A stretch of 64,000 bases of DNA from Opitutus sp. (GTDB taxonomy: Bacteria; Verrucomicrobiota; Verrucomicrobiia; Opitutales; Opitutaceae). Position numbers and translations under genes: made by a program. The notes beneath the pieces are model-generated. The model was not told the DNA's origin and searched no databases. It saw only the letters and a list, made by a program, of their open reading frames with translations. The stretch is taken from assembly GCA_024707325.1 (NCBI GenBank), contig JANPZY010000004.1:868001-932000 (forward strand), given 5' to 3'. The first letter of the stretch is position 1. Each line of letters opens with the position of its first letter. Shown piece after piece: positions 38,733 through 46,894 of this stretch.

Positions 38733-39682
38733 CACATGCCCTCCCCTGTCCCGGTTTCCCAAGGCCGCCCGGTGAGTTCCACCACAATATCCTCGAGCGA
38801 GCGCGGCCGCACGCGCGCGTCCGTCACTTGCGCGGCCCGCGCTTCGGCCCAGCGCGTCACCGCCGCCAGCACCGGCACCGGATCGCTCGTGCGCACCGCG
38901 CAGCCGCCAGGCTGCGGCTCGACGCCTGCCACTTCCGGCAGGCCCTGAAAAATCTCCACCGCGGGCGCCGGATCGCTTGCGATCGTCACGACCGTGCCCA
39001 CCGGACCGCGCAACGCCGACGGCGTATCCATTTTCAGGATGCGGCCCTGATCCAGAATCGCCACGCGATCACAAAGCGTCTCCGCCTCCTCCCCATAGTG
39101 CGTGCTGAGCAGCACCGCGCAGCCTGCGACGCGGGCCTCGAGGATCACGGCATGCAGATCGCGGCGGGACACCGGATCGAGGCCCGCCGTGGGTTCATCC
39201 AGCACGAGCACCTGCGGGCGATTCACGAGCGCGAGCGCCAGAAAGAGACGTTGCTTCTGCCCTGTCGAAAGCGTGGCAAACTTTGCATTCGCCTTTTCCT
39301 CGAGGCCGAACCGCCGGAGCAGCGCGTCGGGTTTCGCAGGTTGCTCGTAGAATCCGGCAAACAACGTCAGCGCCTCGCGCGGCGTGAGATGGTCTTGCAG
39401 CCCCGCCGTCTGAAGTTGCGCGCCGACGCGGACTGCTTCGCCTCCCTTGTTTGCATCCGATTTCTGGATACGCACGGTGCCCGCGTCCGGCGTGCGCAGA
39501 CCGAGCACGCATTCGAGCAGGGTGGTTTTTCCGGCGCCGTTGCGGCCGAGCAGGCCGACGATCTCGCCCGCCCGGATGTGCAGATCGACTCCATCAAGCG
39601 CGGCGACACCGTCGTAGCGTTTGACCAATCCGTTCACCTCCACGAGGTCGGCAGACGAGTGGGCCTGGGGTGCTGGCGGCAT
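38732..39682 (-). CDS. ABC transporter ATP-binding protein
   Basis: 316 residues. Walker A GLLGRNGAGKTTLLE, Q-loop near GAQLQTAGLQDHLT, signature LSTGQKQRLFLALAL, Walker B VLVLDEPTAGLDP and the H-loop LLSTHYGEEAETL. This is the DrrA/CcmA-type exporter ATPase that pairs with the permease coded immediately after it. A C-terminal regulatory segment of about 80 residues follows the H-loop. First gene of a two-gene operon. Confidence 0.95.
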   Translation of the reverse strand: MPPAPQAHSSADLVEVNGLVKRYDGVAALDGVDLHIRAGEIVGLLGRNGAGKTTLLECVLGLRTPDAGTVRIQKSDANKGGEAVRVGAQLQTAGLQDHLTPREALTLFAGFYEQPAKPDALLRRFGLEEKANAKFATLSTGQKQRLFLALALVNRPQVLVLDEPTAGLDPVSRRDLHAVILEARVAGCAVLLSTHYGEEAETLCDRVAILDQGRILKMDTPSALRGPVGTVVTIASDPAPAVEIFQGLPEVAGVEPQPGGCAVRTSDPVPVLAAVTRWAEARAAQVTDARVRPRSLEDIVVELTGRPWETGTGEGM

Positions 39683-39783
39683 GCGGTAAAATGAACGCTC
39701 CAGGCACTCCCGGATGTCAACGCGCGCGAGGCAAAAGCTTGCCGCCCTGCCGGCGTCGCGAGCATCGTGGCCGCACTCCCCCC

Positions 39784-40515
39784 ATGCCCCCGATCGCTCT
39801 CCAGCTTTGGTCCTTGAAGGATGATGTTGCCCGCGATTTTGCCGGCACGGTCGCCCGCGTCGCCGAGATTGGCTACACCGGCGTCGAACTCGCCGGCTAC
39901 GGCAACCTCGACGCGCGCGGCGTGCGGTCCGCTCTCGACGCCGCCGGACTGAAGGTCGCCGGCATGCACGTGATCGCGCCCGTCCTGCGCGCCGAACCCG
40001 AGCGTGTGCTGCAGGAGGCGCTGCTGCTCGGCACGAAGCACATCACCGTGCCGTGGTGGCCGCCGGAGCTGTTCGTTTCCGCGGCGATGGCCGAGAGGAT
40101 CGGCGAGGAACTCAACGCTTTCGGCGCTCGTGTGCGCGCGCACGGCATTCAGTTGAGCTACCATCATCACGCGCACGAATTGCAGCGCTTCGACGGACGC
40201 ACCGCGCTCGACCTCATCTTGGGAGCCGCCGAACCGCGCAATCTCGCGGGAGAGTTTGATGTGTATTGGCTGCAGGTCGGCGGCGTCGATCCCGTGCGTG
40301 CGCTGCGTGACTATGGAGCCCGAGTGAAGCTCGTGCACTTGAAGGACGAAACCGAGCTGGGCAGCGGCCCGGTGAACTTCGACGCGGTGTTCGCGGCGCT
40401 GGACGAAATCGGTTCGGTTGACTGGCAGATCGTCGAACAGGAGCGCTTCAATCACGAACCGCTCGAGTCGGTGCGACGCTGCTACGAACAGCTCCGCGCG
40501 TGGGGCCGCGTCTGA
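39784..40515 (+). CDS. sugar phosphate isomerase/epimerase family TIM-barrel protein
   Basis: 243 residues. Short xylose-isomerase-like barrel: IALQLWSLKDDVARDF, IGYTGVELAGYG, AGLKVAGMHV, IQLSYHHHAHELQRF, FDVYWLQVGGVDPV and KLVHLKDETELGSGPVNFD. His and Glu residues at strand ends suit a divalent metal. It is followed after 16 nt by a Gfo/Idh/MocA oxidoreductase. Such pairs commonly catabolise inositol-like or unusual sugars. The substrate is not evident from sequence. Confidence 0.87.
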   Translation: MPPIALQLWSLKDDVARDFAGTVARVAEIGYTGVELAGYGNLDARGVRSALDAAGLKVAGMHVIAPVLRAEPERVLQEALLLGTKHITVPWWPPELFVSAAMAERIGEELNAFGARVRAHGIQLSYHHHAHELQRFDGRTALDLILGAAEPRNLAGEFDVYWLQVGGVDPVRALRDYGARVKLVHLKDETELGSGPVNFDAVFAALDEIGSVDWQIVEQERFNHEPLESVRRCYEQLRAWGRV

Positions 40516-40531
40516 TTTTTTAACCTCAACC

Positions 40532-41590
40532 ATGGCTGCCCCTTCTTCCATTCGGGTCGCGGTGATCGGCACGGGTGCGATCGGCCTGGACCACATCCAG
40601 AGTTTTCAGGCGCATCCCGCGGCGCGCGTCGTGGCGATTGCCGAGGTCTCGCCGGAGCGCGGCCAGGCGGCCGCGAAAAAATACAGCGTGCCGCTCGTCG
40701 TGCGCGACTATCGCGAGCTGCTTGCGCGCGACGACATCGACGTCATCTCGATCGCATTGCCCAACTACCTGCACGTGCCCGTCGCGCTGGAAGCCGTGCG
40801 CGCCGGCAAGCACGTGATGCTCGACAAGCCGATGGCGACCAACGCACGCGAGGCCGCGAAGCTCATCGCCGAGGCAAAGCGTCGCCGTCGTTTTCTGATG
40901 GTTGGGCAAAACCACCGGCTCACGCCCGAGGTGCAGACGCTCAAGCAGCTCGTGGATCGCGGCGTGCTCGGCGACGTCTACCACGCGAAGACGGGTTGGA
41001 CGCGACGCGCGGGCATCCCTCGCATCGGTTCCTGGTTCACGCAGAAGGCCCGCGCGGCGGGCGGCAGCACTTACGACATCGGTGTGCACGCGCTCGATCG
41101 CTGTTTGTTTTTGCTCGGCGAGTTCGAGGCCGCGGCCGTGAGCGGACAAACTTACGCGAAGTTTGGTCAGCGCGGTTTGGGCAACGGCAACTGGGGCATG
41201 AGCGAGATCGACCCGAAGCGTCCGTTCGAGGTCGAGGACATGTCCGTGGCGCTCATCAAGCTGAAGAGTGGACGCACGGTGTTGCTCGAAACCTCGTGGG
41301 CCGCGCATCAGGAGCAGGAGGATTGGAACGGCACCCAGCTTTTCGGCACCGAGGCAGGAGCGATTTTTCCGCCGCTGCGTCTCTCGCGCACGACCAAGCT
41401 CGGCTACGCGGTCGAGAGCGTCGAAACAACTGCGACGCTCGCGTCGTCCAATCGCATGGTGCACTTCATCGATTGTCTGCTCGGTCGCGCGAAACCGCTG
41501 ATTTTGCCGAGCGAGTCGCTGGCGGTGCAGAAGATTCTCGATGCGATCTATCTCTCGGCCAAAACCGGGCGCGAGGTGCGCATCAAGTAA
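40532..41590 (+). CDS. cytoplasmic Gfo/Idh/MocA family oxidoreductase
   Basis: 352 residues. NAD(P)-binding motif VAVIGTGAIGLDHIQSF at the start, a catalytic-Lys motif in the variant form VMLDKPMATNAREA (usually EKP), YDIGVHALDRCLFLLG, and a C-terminal sheet domain (LETSWAAHQEQEDWNGTQLFG). No signal peptide, unlike the homologue at 27075. The ATG at 40532 lies 16 nt after the isomerase stop, so an operon is likely. Probably oxidises a sugar or cyclitol produced from the same substrate as its neighbour. Confidence 0.92.
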   Translation: MAAPSSIRVAVIGTGAIGLDHIQSFQAHPAARVVAIAEVSPERGQAAAKKYSVPLVVRDYRELLARDDIDVISIALPNYLHVPVALEAVRAGKHVMLDKPMATNAREAAKLIAEAKRRRRFLMVGQNHRLTPEVQTLKQLVDRGVLGDVYHAKTGWTRRAGIPRIGSWFTQKARAAGGSTYDIGVHALDRCLFLLGEFEAAAVSGQTYAKFGQRGLGNGNWGMSEIDPKRPFEVEDMSVALIKLKSGRTVLLETSWAAHQEQEDWNGTQLFGTEAGAIFPPLRLSRTTKLGYAVESVETTATLASSNRMVHFIDCLLGRAKPLILPSESLAVQKILDAIYLSAKTGREVRIK

Positions 41591-41812
41591 TGGCTCGAGG
41601 TCGCGACGCTATAAGCGCACGCACGGCGCGACAAAAAAAGCATAGTTGCTGTTGGCGGTTATAAGAACCACCGCAGTGCAGCGATTTACCTCGGAGATCA
41701 GAGGATTTTTACACGCCAACGGCGCGTAAACGAAATGCTATTGCATCCCTGTATGCGCGGATCTTGCCATGTTTCCATTGCGCATGGTTCGCGGAATATT
41801 ACCGTTCGCGAC

Positions 41813-42727
41813 ATGGAAGCCACGGGCGCAACCAGCATCACTGACTCCCGCGCGATGGTCGAGCAACTCCGCCAGTCGCGAATTTTCCGCGACTACGAGC
41901 AGGCGTTTCGCGAGACCACGGGTCTGCCGATCGCGCTGCGTCCGTTGGAGGTGTTCAACCTGCCGCTGCACGGCGATCCGAAGGAGAATCCATTCTGCGC
42001 GTTGATGGCTGGCACCAACCAGACCTGCGCGGCGTGCCTGCAGATGCAGAAGAAGGTCGAGGAGGAAGCGAAGATGGAGCCGAAGACGCTCAAGTGCTTC
42101 GCCGGCCTCTGCGACTCGGCCGTCCCGGTGCGGGTGGGCGAAAACCTCGTGGCCTTTCTTCAGACTGGTCAGATTTTGCTCCACCAGCCGAACGAGTCCG
42201 AGTTCAAGCGCACCACCCGGCAGCTCCTGAAGTGGGGCACGGAAGTGGACCTGAAGCGGCTCGAGGAAGCGTATTTCCAGACCCGCGTCGTCACGAAGAA
42301 GCAATACGAGTCGATCCTGCGCCTGCTCACGATTTTCGCGCAGCACCTCTCGTCGCTCAGCAATCAGCTGCTCGTGCGTCAGGAGACGGCCGAGTCGCCG
42401 GTGATCTCGCGTGCGCGCAACTACATCAACACGCACCAGCACGAGGATCTCTCGCTCGCCCAGGTCGCGCAGGCGGTGAACATGAGCGCGTTCTACTTCT
42501 GCAAGACTTTCAAGAAGGCCACGGGCATGACGTTCACCGACTACCTCGCGCGCGTGCGCGTCGAGAAGGTGAAGAACCTGCTCCTCAATCCTCACAAACG
42601 CGTCAGCGAGGCCGCCTACGAGGCCGGCTTCCAGTCGCTTTCTCAGTTCAATCGCGTTTTCCGTAAAATCGCCGGCGAATCCCCGAGCCGCTATCGCGAG
42701 CGCCTGCACGGCGCGGAAAAGAACTGA
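41813..42727 (+). CDS. PocR-domain AraC-family transcriptional regulator
   Basis: 304 residues from the ATG at 41813; ATGs at 41735 and 41753 are in frame. The N-terminal PocR sensory domain includes LPIALRPLEVFNLPLHGDPKENPFCALM and Cys-rich TCAACLQMQKKVEEEA ... KCFAGLCDSAVPV, which could bind a metal or a small ligand. An AraC DNA-binding domain ends the protein (about 205-300: LSLAQVAQAVNMSAFYFCKTF and VSEAAYEAGFQSLSQFNRVF). It probably controls the neighbouring isomerase/oxidoreductase pair or a sugar pathway elsewhere. The 222-bp gap upstream shows no recognisable element. Confidence 0.88.
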   Translation: MEATGATSITDSRAMVEQLRQSRIFRDYEQAFRETTGLPIALRPLEVFNLPLHGDPKENPFCALMAGTNQTCAACLQMQKKVEEEAKMEPKTLKCFAGLCDSAVPVRVGENLVAFLQTGQILLHQPNESEFKRTTRQLLKWGTEVDLKRLEEAYFQTRVVTKKQYESILRLLTIFAQHLSSLSNQLLVRQETAESPVISRARNYINTHQHEDLSLAQVAQAVNMSAFYFCKTFKKATGMTFTDYLARVRVEKVKNLLLNPHKRVSEAAYEAGFQSLSQFNRVFRKIAGESPSRYRERLHGAEKN

Positions 42728-42737
42728 CGTGCGGGGT

Positions 42738-43229
42738 TTAGATTCCGGCTCCCGCTTGCGGCGCACTCGCCGCATGCGCGGGCGTTTCGCATCGCTCCTG
42801 GTGCCGGTGCTGGCACACGGAGCAAAAGGCCTCGATCTCGCGCCGCGCGATGCCGCGGATCGCGTGATACAACTCCGCCAGCGCGGTGTCGCGTTCGACG
42901 GGGTCGATCGACAAACGCGAAGCCTGCTCGAGCACCAGCGCCTCCAGCAGCGCCTGCTCTCCCGCGAGGAAAAACGCGAGCAGTGGATTGCGCCCGCACG
43001 GACAGTCCGCCCTCGCCGCGGCATGGATGTGTGCGCGCTCCGCCCGACGGCGGGAGTTGGGCGCACGCAACGCCGCGAACACCTGGTCCAGCGTCCACTC
43101 GATCAGGTGCACCAGCGAATCGGGATACGCGAGCGGAGTATTCACCCGCTCGGTTCGCAGAAGGGCCTCCCAACGCGCGTGGATGCGGCGGCGCTGGGCG
43201 TCCAAGCCTTGGAGGAGCTCTTCCTGCAT
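42738..43229 (-). CDS. unknown helical protein with CxC and CxxC motifs, divergent from the cbb3 cluster
   Basis: 163 residues, ATG at 43229. Mostly helical. The N-terminal MQEELLQGLDAQRRRIHARWEALL resembles the helical sensor regions seen in stressosome-type proteins, but I cannot assign it. Two Cys clusters stand out: CPCG near residue 81 and CSVCQHRHQERC near 139-150, together a possible metal or iron-sulphur site. No DNA-binding domain or membrane helix is visible. It is transcribed away from the cbb3 oxidase operon across a 281-bp gap, so a role in sensing oxygen, redox or copper is possible but not shown. Confidence 0.65.
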   Translation of the reverse strand: MQEELLQGLDAQRRRIHARWEALLRTERVNTPLAYPDSLVHLIEWTLDQVFAALRAPNSRRRAERAHIHAAARADCPCGRNPLLAFFLAGEQALLEALVLEQASRLSIDPVERDTALAELYHAIRGIARREIEAFCSVCQHRHQERCETPAHAASAPQAGAGI

Positions 43230-43368
43230 GGTCGCAAGGCTACCGCAAAGGGTGCCGCAGCTGCTTCGCATCACTTGCCGAACGATGCGCGTCTTTTGCG
43301 GGGCAAAATCCAGCGACTGCAATTTATGCACAGGGCTCGCCAACCCCTGCGGAGCCGCGCCGCGCGCA

Positions 43369-43390
43369 GTGTCGTAGTGTAGAACGACAC
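43369..43390. promoter_or_regulatory. candidate operator: inverted repeat GTGTCGT-N8-ACGACAC
   Basis: A perfect seven-base inverted repeat with an eight-base spacer. It lies in the 281-bp gap between the divergent unknown Cys-motif gene (start 43229) and ccoS (start 43511). The size and symmetry suit a dimeric repressor. I saw no FNR box (TTGAT-N4-ATCAA) in the gap. Confidence 0.4.
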
Positions 43391-43510
43391 CACATCCTCT
43401 CTCATGCCCGCCTCCCTGTTCCTGAACCATTGGCTTCGCTCCGGTCCCGCTGCGGCCGGAGGTGTATCCAGTTTTCAACGTCAGCGGCGGGACTGAATTC
43501 CTCTCACGCC

Positions 43511-43702
43511 ATGTCCGTCATCCCGCTTACATTGACCGTCAGCCTCTGCCTCGTGTTCACGTTCATCGTGTTCTTCGTGCGCGAAAATTCGCGCCGCTTC
43601 AGCAGTCCCGAGCGCGAGTCGCTCCTGCCGTTGGGCGAGGAAACTCCCCGCGTGAACGCCGCCGAACGTCCGTCCGGCCACCCTCTCCAGCCTCACTCCT
43701 GA
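43511..43702 (+). CDS. ccoS: CcoS-like cbb3 oxidase maturation protein
   Basis: 63 residues. One N-terminal membrane helix (about 4-23, IPLTLTVSLCLVFTFIVFF) then a short polar tail with RENSRRFSSPERES. Size, topology and position directly before ccoNO fit CcoS/FixS, which is needed for haem insertion into cbb3 oxidase. In most clusters ccoS lies after ccoI; here it leads. The acidic DLE motif common in CcoS is absent, so the assignment rests partly on context. Confidence 0.65.
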   Translation: MSVIPLTLTVSLCLVFTFIVFFVRENSRRFSSPERESLLPLGEETPRVNAAERPSGHPLQPHS

Positions 43703-43714
43703 TCCCGTCCTGCC

Positions 43715-46027
43715 ATGCCCGCCACCAAAACAACCATCGAGTATAACGATAAGATCGTTCGTCAGTTTATCTACGCCACGCTCATCTGGGGCGCCGTGGG
43801 TATGTTGGCGGGCGTCCTGATCGCGTCCCAACTGAACTTCTGGCAACTCAACTTCCAGACGTCCTGGCTGAGCTTCGGCCGCCTCCGTCCGCTGCACACC
43901 AACGCGGTGATTTTCGCGTTTGTGGGCAACATGATGTTTGCCGGCATCTACTACTCGACGCAGCGCCTCGTGAAGGCGCGCCTGGCGAGTGACTTCCTTT
44001 CCAACCTCCACTTCTGGGGCTGGCAGGCGATCATCGTGGCGGCAGCGGTCACACTCCCGCTCGGTCTGACGCGCGGCAAGGAATACGCCGAACTCATCTG
44101 GCCCATCAACGTCGCGGTCGCGCTGATCTGGGTGGTGTTCGCGGTGAACTTCTTCTGGACGCTCGCTCGCCGCAACGAGCCGAGCCTCTACGTCGCGATC
44201 TGGTTCTACATCGCGACGATCATCACTGTGGCGATGCTCTACATCGTCAATCACCTCTCCATCCCGACCTCGCTGCTTCACTCGTATCCGATCTTCAGCG
44301 GCGTGCAGGATGCGCTCGTGCAATGGTGGTATGGGCACAACGCCGTAGCGTTCTTCCTCACCACGCCGATCCTCGGCATCATGTATTACTTCGTGCCGAA
44401 GGCGGCCGAGCGTCCGGTATATAGCTACCGGCTTTCGATCGTTCACTTCTGGTCGCTCGTCTTCATCTACATCTGGGCCGGCCCGCACCATCTGCTCAAC
44501 ACCGCCCTCCCCGGCTGGCTGCAGACGCTCGGCATGACGTTCTCGCTGATGCTCTGGGCTCCTTCCTGGGGCGGCATGCTCAACGGTCTGCTCACGCTGC
44601 GCGGCGCGTGGCACAAACTCCGCACCGATCCGGTGCTCAAGTTCTTCGCGGCGGGCGTCACGTTCTACGGCATGGCCACGTTCGAAGGCCCGCTCCTCTC
44701 GATCAAATCGGTCAATGCGCTCGCCCACTATACCGACTGGATCATCGGCCACGTGCACGCCGGCGCGCTCGGCTGGAACGGCTTCATGGCCGCCGGTATG
44801 GTTTACTGGCTGCTGCCCCGCCTCTGGAACAAGCCTCTCTACTCCACCTCGCTGGCCAACGTTCACTTCTGGCTCGGGACGGTCGGCATTCTGCTCTACG
44901 TCGCGGCCATGTGGACCAGCGGCATCACGCAGGGCGTGATGCTCGGCGCCACCACCGAGAACGGCACGGTGCTCGCGTATCCAAGTTTCTTGGACACGCT
45001 CAACGCCATCAAGCCGATGATGCTCATGCGCGTGATCGGCGGCGGCCTCTACCTCGTCGGCTGGTTCCTGCTCGCCTATAACTTCTACCGCACGGTGAAG
45101 GGCGCTTCCACGGTCAACGGCACCGTCGAAGTTTATCGCGACGAGCCCACGCCGGCCGACTCCCGCCTCGGCTTCTTCGGCACGTTCTTCAACGCCCCCA
45201 CGCTGTTCTGCGTCGTCGGCATCGGTTTCGCCTGCCTCTGGATGCTCGGCAACGGCCTGCTCAGCATGGTCGGCATCGTGGGTTCGCTCGCCTGCTTCGT
45301 CGCGGGCTACGCGCTCGTCCACACCCGCGCCAAGGCGTGGGGCGACTGGCACGAGAAGCTGCTCCTCAACGCGCTTCCGTTCACCATCCTCACGTTCATC
45401 GCTGTCGTGGTGGGCGGCCTCATCCAGATCGTCCCGACCGTCGTCGCGCAGAAGGCGCAGAACGTCGAGGACCGTCTGCAGGTCACCTATTCGCCGCTCG
45501 AGCTCGCCGGCCGCGACATCTACGTCCGCGAAGGCTGCTACACCTGCCACTCGCAGATGATCCGCACGCTCGTGCCCGATGTGCTTCGCTACGGCGACTA
45601 CTCGCGCCTCGGTGAATCGATCTACGATCACCCGTATCAATGGGGTTCGAAGCGCACCGGCCCCGACCTCGCTCGCGTTGGCGGCAAGTATCCCAATGTC
45701 TGGCATCTTCGCCACATGGAGGATCCGCGCGCGATCTCGCCCGGTTCGATCATGCCGGCCTATCCGTGGCTCTCCACGCAGAACACGGACATCGCCAGCC
45801 TCCCGTCCAAGCTGAAGGTTCAGCGCATGCTCGGCGTGCCGTATCCGGCCCAGAGCGCGCAGGAAATCTTCGACCAGGCGCAAGCTCAGGCGAAGACGAT
45901 CGCGCAGGATCTCCGCGCCGCCGGCGCCTACGTCGCTCCGGAAAAGGAGATCATCGCGCTCATCGCCTACCTCCAGCACCTCGGCAAGTTCGAGGAAGTG
46001 GCGCCGAAGCAAACCGCCGCGCGCTGA
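43715..46027 (+). CDS. ccoNO: fused cbb3-type cytochrome c oxidase subunits I and II
   Basis: 770 residues. The first 475 or so are CcoN: twelve membrane helices with haem and copper ligand motifs (FGRLRPLHTNAVIFAFVGN, WWYGHNAVAFFLTTP, YIWAGPHHLLNTALPGWLQ, THW-like HYTDWIIGHVHAGALGWNG). After more membrane segments (about 490-590) comes CcoO, a membrane-anchored cytochrome c with EGCYTCHSQMIR (CxxCH near 608-612), Met in SIMPAYPWL and the typical GPDLARVGGKYPNVWH. It reduces oxygen to water with high affinity and pumps protons. Fusion of CcoN and CcoO is known in some phyla. It begins 12 nt after ccoS. Confidence 0.96.
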   Translation: MPATKTTIEYNDKIVRQFIYATLIWGAVGMLAGVLIASQLNFWQLNFQTSWLSFGRLRPLHTNAVIFAFVGNMMFAGIYYSTQRLVKARLASDFLSNLHFWGWQAIIVAAAVTLPLGLTRGKEYAELIWPINVAVALIWVVFAVNFFWTLARRNEPSLYVAIWFYIATIITVAMLYIVNHLSIPTSLLHSYPIFSGVQDALVQWWYGHNAVAFFLTTPILGIMYYFVPKAAERPVYSYRLSIVHFWSLVFIYIWAGPHHLLNTALPGWLQTLGMTFSLMLWAPSWGGMLNGLLTLRGAWHKLRTDPVLKFFAAGVTFYGMATFEGPLLSIKSVNALAHYTDWIIGHVHAGALGWNGFMAAGMVYWLLPRLWNKPLYSTSLANVHFWLGTVGILLYVAAMWTSGITQGVMLGATTENGTVLAYPSFLDTLNAIKPMMLMRVIGGGLYLVGWFLLAYNFYRTVKGASTVNGTVEVYRDEPTPADSRLGFFGTFFNAPTLFCVVGIGFACLWMLGNGLLSMVGIVGSLACFVAGYALVHTRAKAWGDWHEKLLLNALPFTILTFIAVVVGGLIQIVPTVVAQKAQNVEDRLQVTYSPLELAGRDIYVREGCYTCHSQMIRTLVPDVLRYGDYSRLGESIYDHPYQWGSKRTGPDLARVGGKYPNVWHLRHMEDPRAISPGSIMPAYPWLSTQNTDIASLPSKLKVQRMLGVPYPAQSAQEIFDQAQAQAKTIAQDLRAAGAYVAPEKEIIALIAYLQHLGKFEEVAPKQTAAR

Positions 46028-46070
46028 TCCGCGCGGCCCTTCTCAACGCGATCAACGCACTCCGTTCACC

Positions 46071-46256
46071 ATGTTTCGACGCCTCCTCCTCGAAGACTCC
46101 GCCGCGATCTTCACGATCGTAGCGTTCGTCACCGCTGCGGCGATTTTCGCCTACATCACGTGGCGCGCGCTCCGCATGCCGCGCCATCAATCCGACCAGT
46201 TGGCTCATCTTCCCTTCAACTCCGACTCCGCCGCCCGCCATGACGCCCACTCATAA
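46071..46256 (+). CDS. ccoQ: CcoQ-like small subunit of cbb3 oxidase
   Basis: 61 residues: one membrane helix (about 10-30, AAIFTIVAFVTAAAIFAYITW) and a polar tail with RALRMPRHQSDQLAHLPF. Position between ccoNO and ccoP and the single-helix layout fit CcoQ/FixQ, which stabilises the complex. Its 3' end overlaps the ccoP start by 17 bases. Confidence 0.8.
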   Translation: MFRRLLLEDSAAIFTIVAFVTAAAIFAYITWRALRMPRHQSDQLAHLPFNSDSAARHDAHS

Positions 46257-46815
46257 TCAACCCCCGTCAGAAGATCCGATTCGTCCGCACGAATACGACG
46301 GCATCCAGGAATACGACAAACGGCTGCCCAACTGGTGGCTGGTCACGTTCTACGCCACCATCATCTTCTGGGTCGGCTACTGGTTCTACTACGAGCGCGC
46401 GCAACTGGGCCTCTCCGGTCCCGCCGCGGTCGAGGCCGAGCTGTCGCAGATCGAAGCGGCGAAGCTCGCCTCCGCGCCTGCCGTGGACGACGCGAGCCTG
46501 TGGAAGATGAGCCGCAATCCCGTCTTCGTCGACGCGGGTCGCGCCACCTACGCCTCGACGTGCGCGAGCTGCCACGCCGACAAACTCTCCGGCGGCATCG
46601 GCCCGAATCTCGTGGACCATCTCTGGATCCACGGCGGCACGCCGACCGAAATCTACAACACCGTCTCCAATGGCGTGCTCGTGAAGGGCATGCCCGCCTG
46701 GGGTCCCGTGCTTGGCGGCAAGAAGGTCGCCGAAACGGTCGCCTTCATCCTGAGTCACCACAAGGAAGGCGACCCCATTGAGAAACAGGAGGCGTGGACG
46801 CCGCCTTCTTCCTGA
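46240..46815 (+). CDS. ccoP: CcoP-like cytochrome c subunit with a single haem
   Basis: 191 residues. The N-terminal EYDGIQEYDKRLPNWWLVTFYATIIFWVGYW is the typical CcoP anchor. One haem-binding CxxCH (CASCHADKL near 108-112) and a distal Met in VKGMPAWGP define one cytochrome c domain. Canonical CcoP has about 300 residues and two haems; here the first haem domain is missing. It accepts electrons from a donor cytochrome and passes them to CcoO. Overlap with ccoQ suggests translational coupling. Confidence 0.92.
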   Translation: MTPTHNQPPSEDPIRPHEYDGIQEYDKRLPNWWLVTFYATIIFWVGYWFYYERAQLGLSGPAAVEAELSQIEAAKLASAPAVDDASLWKMSRNPVFVDAGRATYASTCASCHADKLSGGIGPNLVDHLWIHGGTPTEIYNTVSNGVLVKGMPAWGPVLGGKKVAETVAFILSHHKEGDPIEKQEAWTPPSS

Positions 46816-46894
46816 GGCGTCTCCTGTTCCGGGACAAAGGCGGCTCCACACACCCGCCTTTTTCTCCCCGTTTTGGCCGTCCCTCCCTTTTGCC

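Noticed and set aside
43230..43510. FNR/Anr box controlling the cbb3 operon.
   Set aside because: No TTGAT-N4-ATCAA-like sequence is present in the gap; only the GTGTCGT-N8-ACGACAC repeat stands out.
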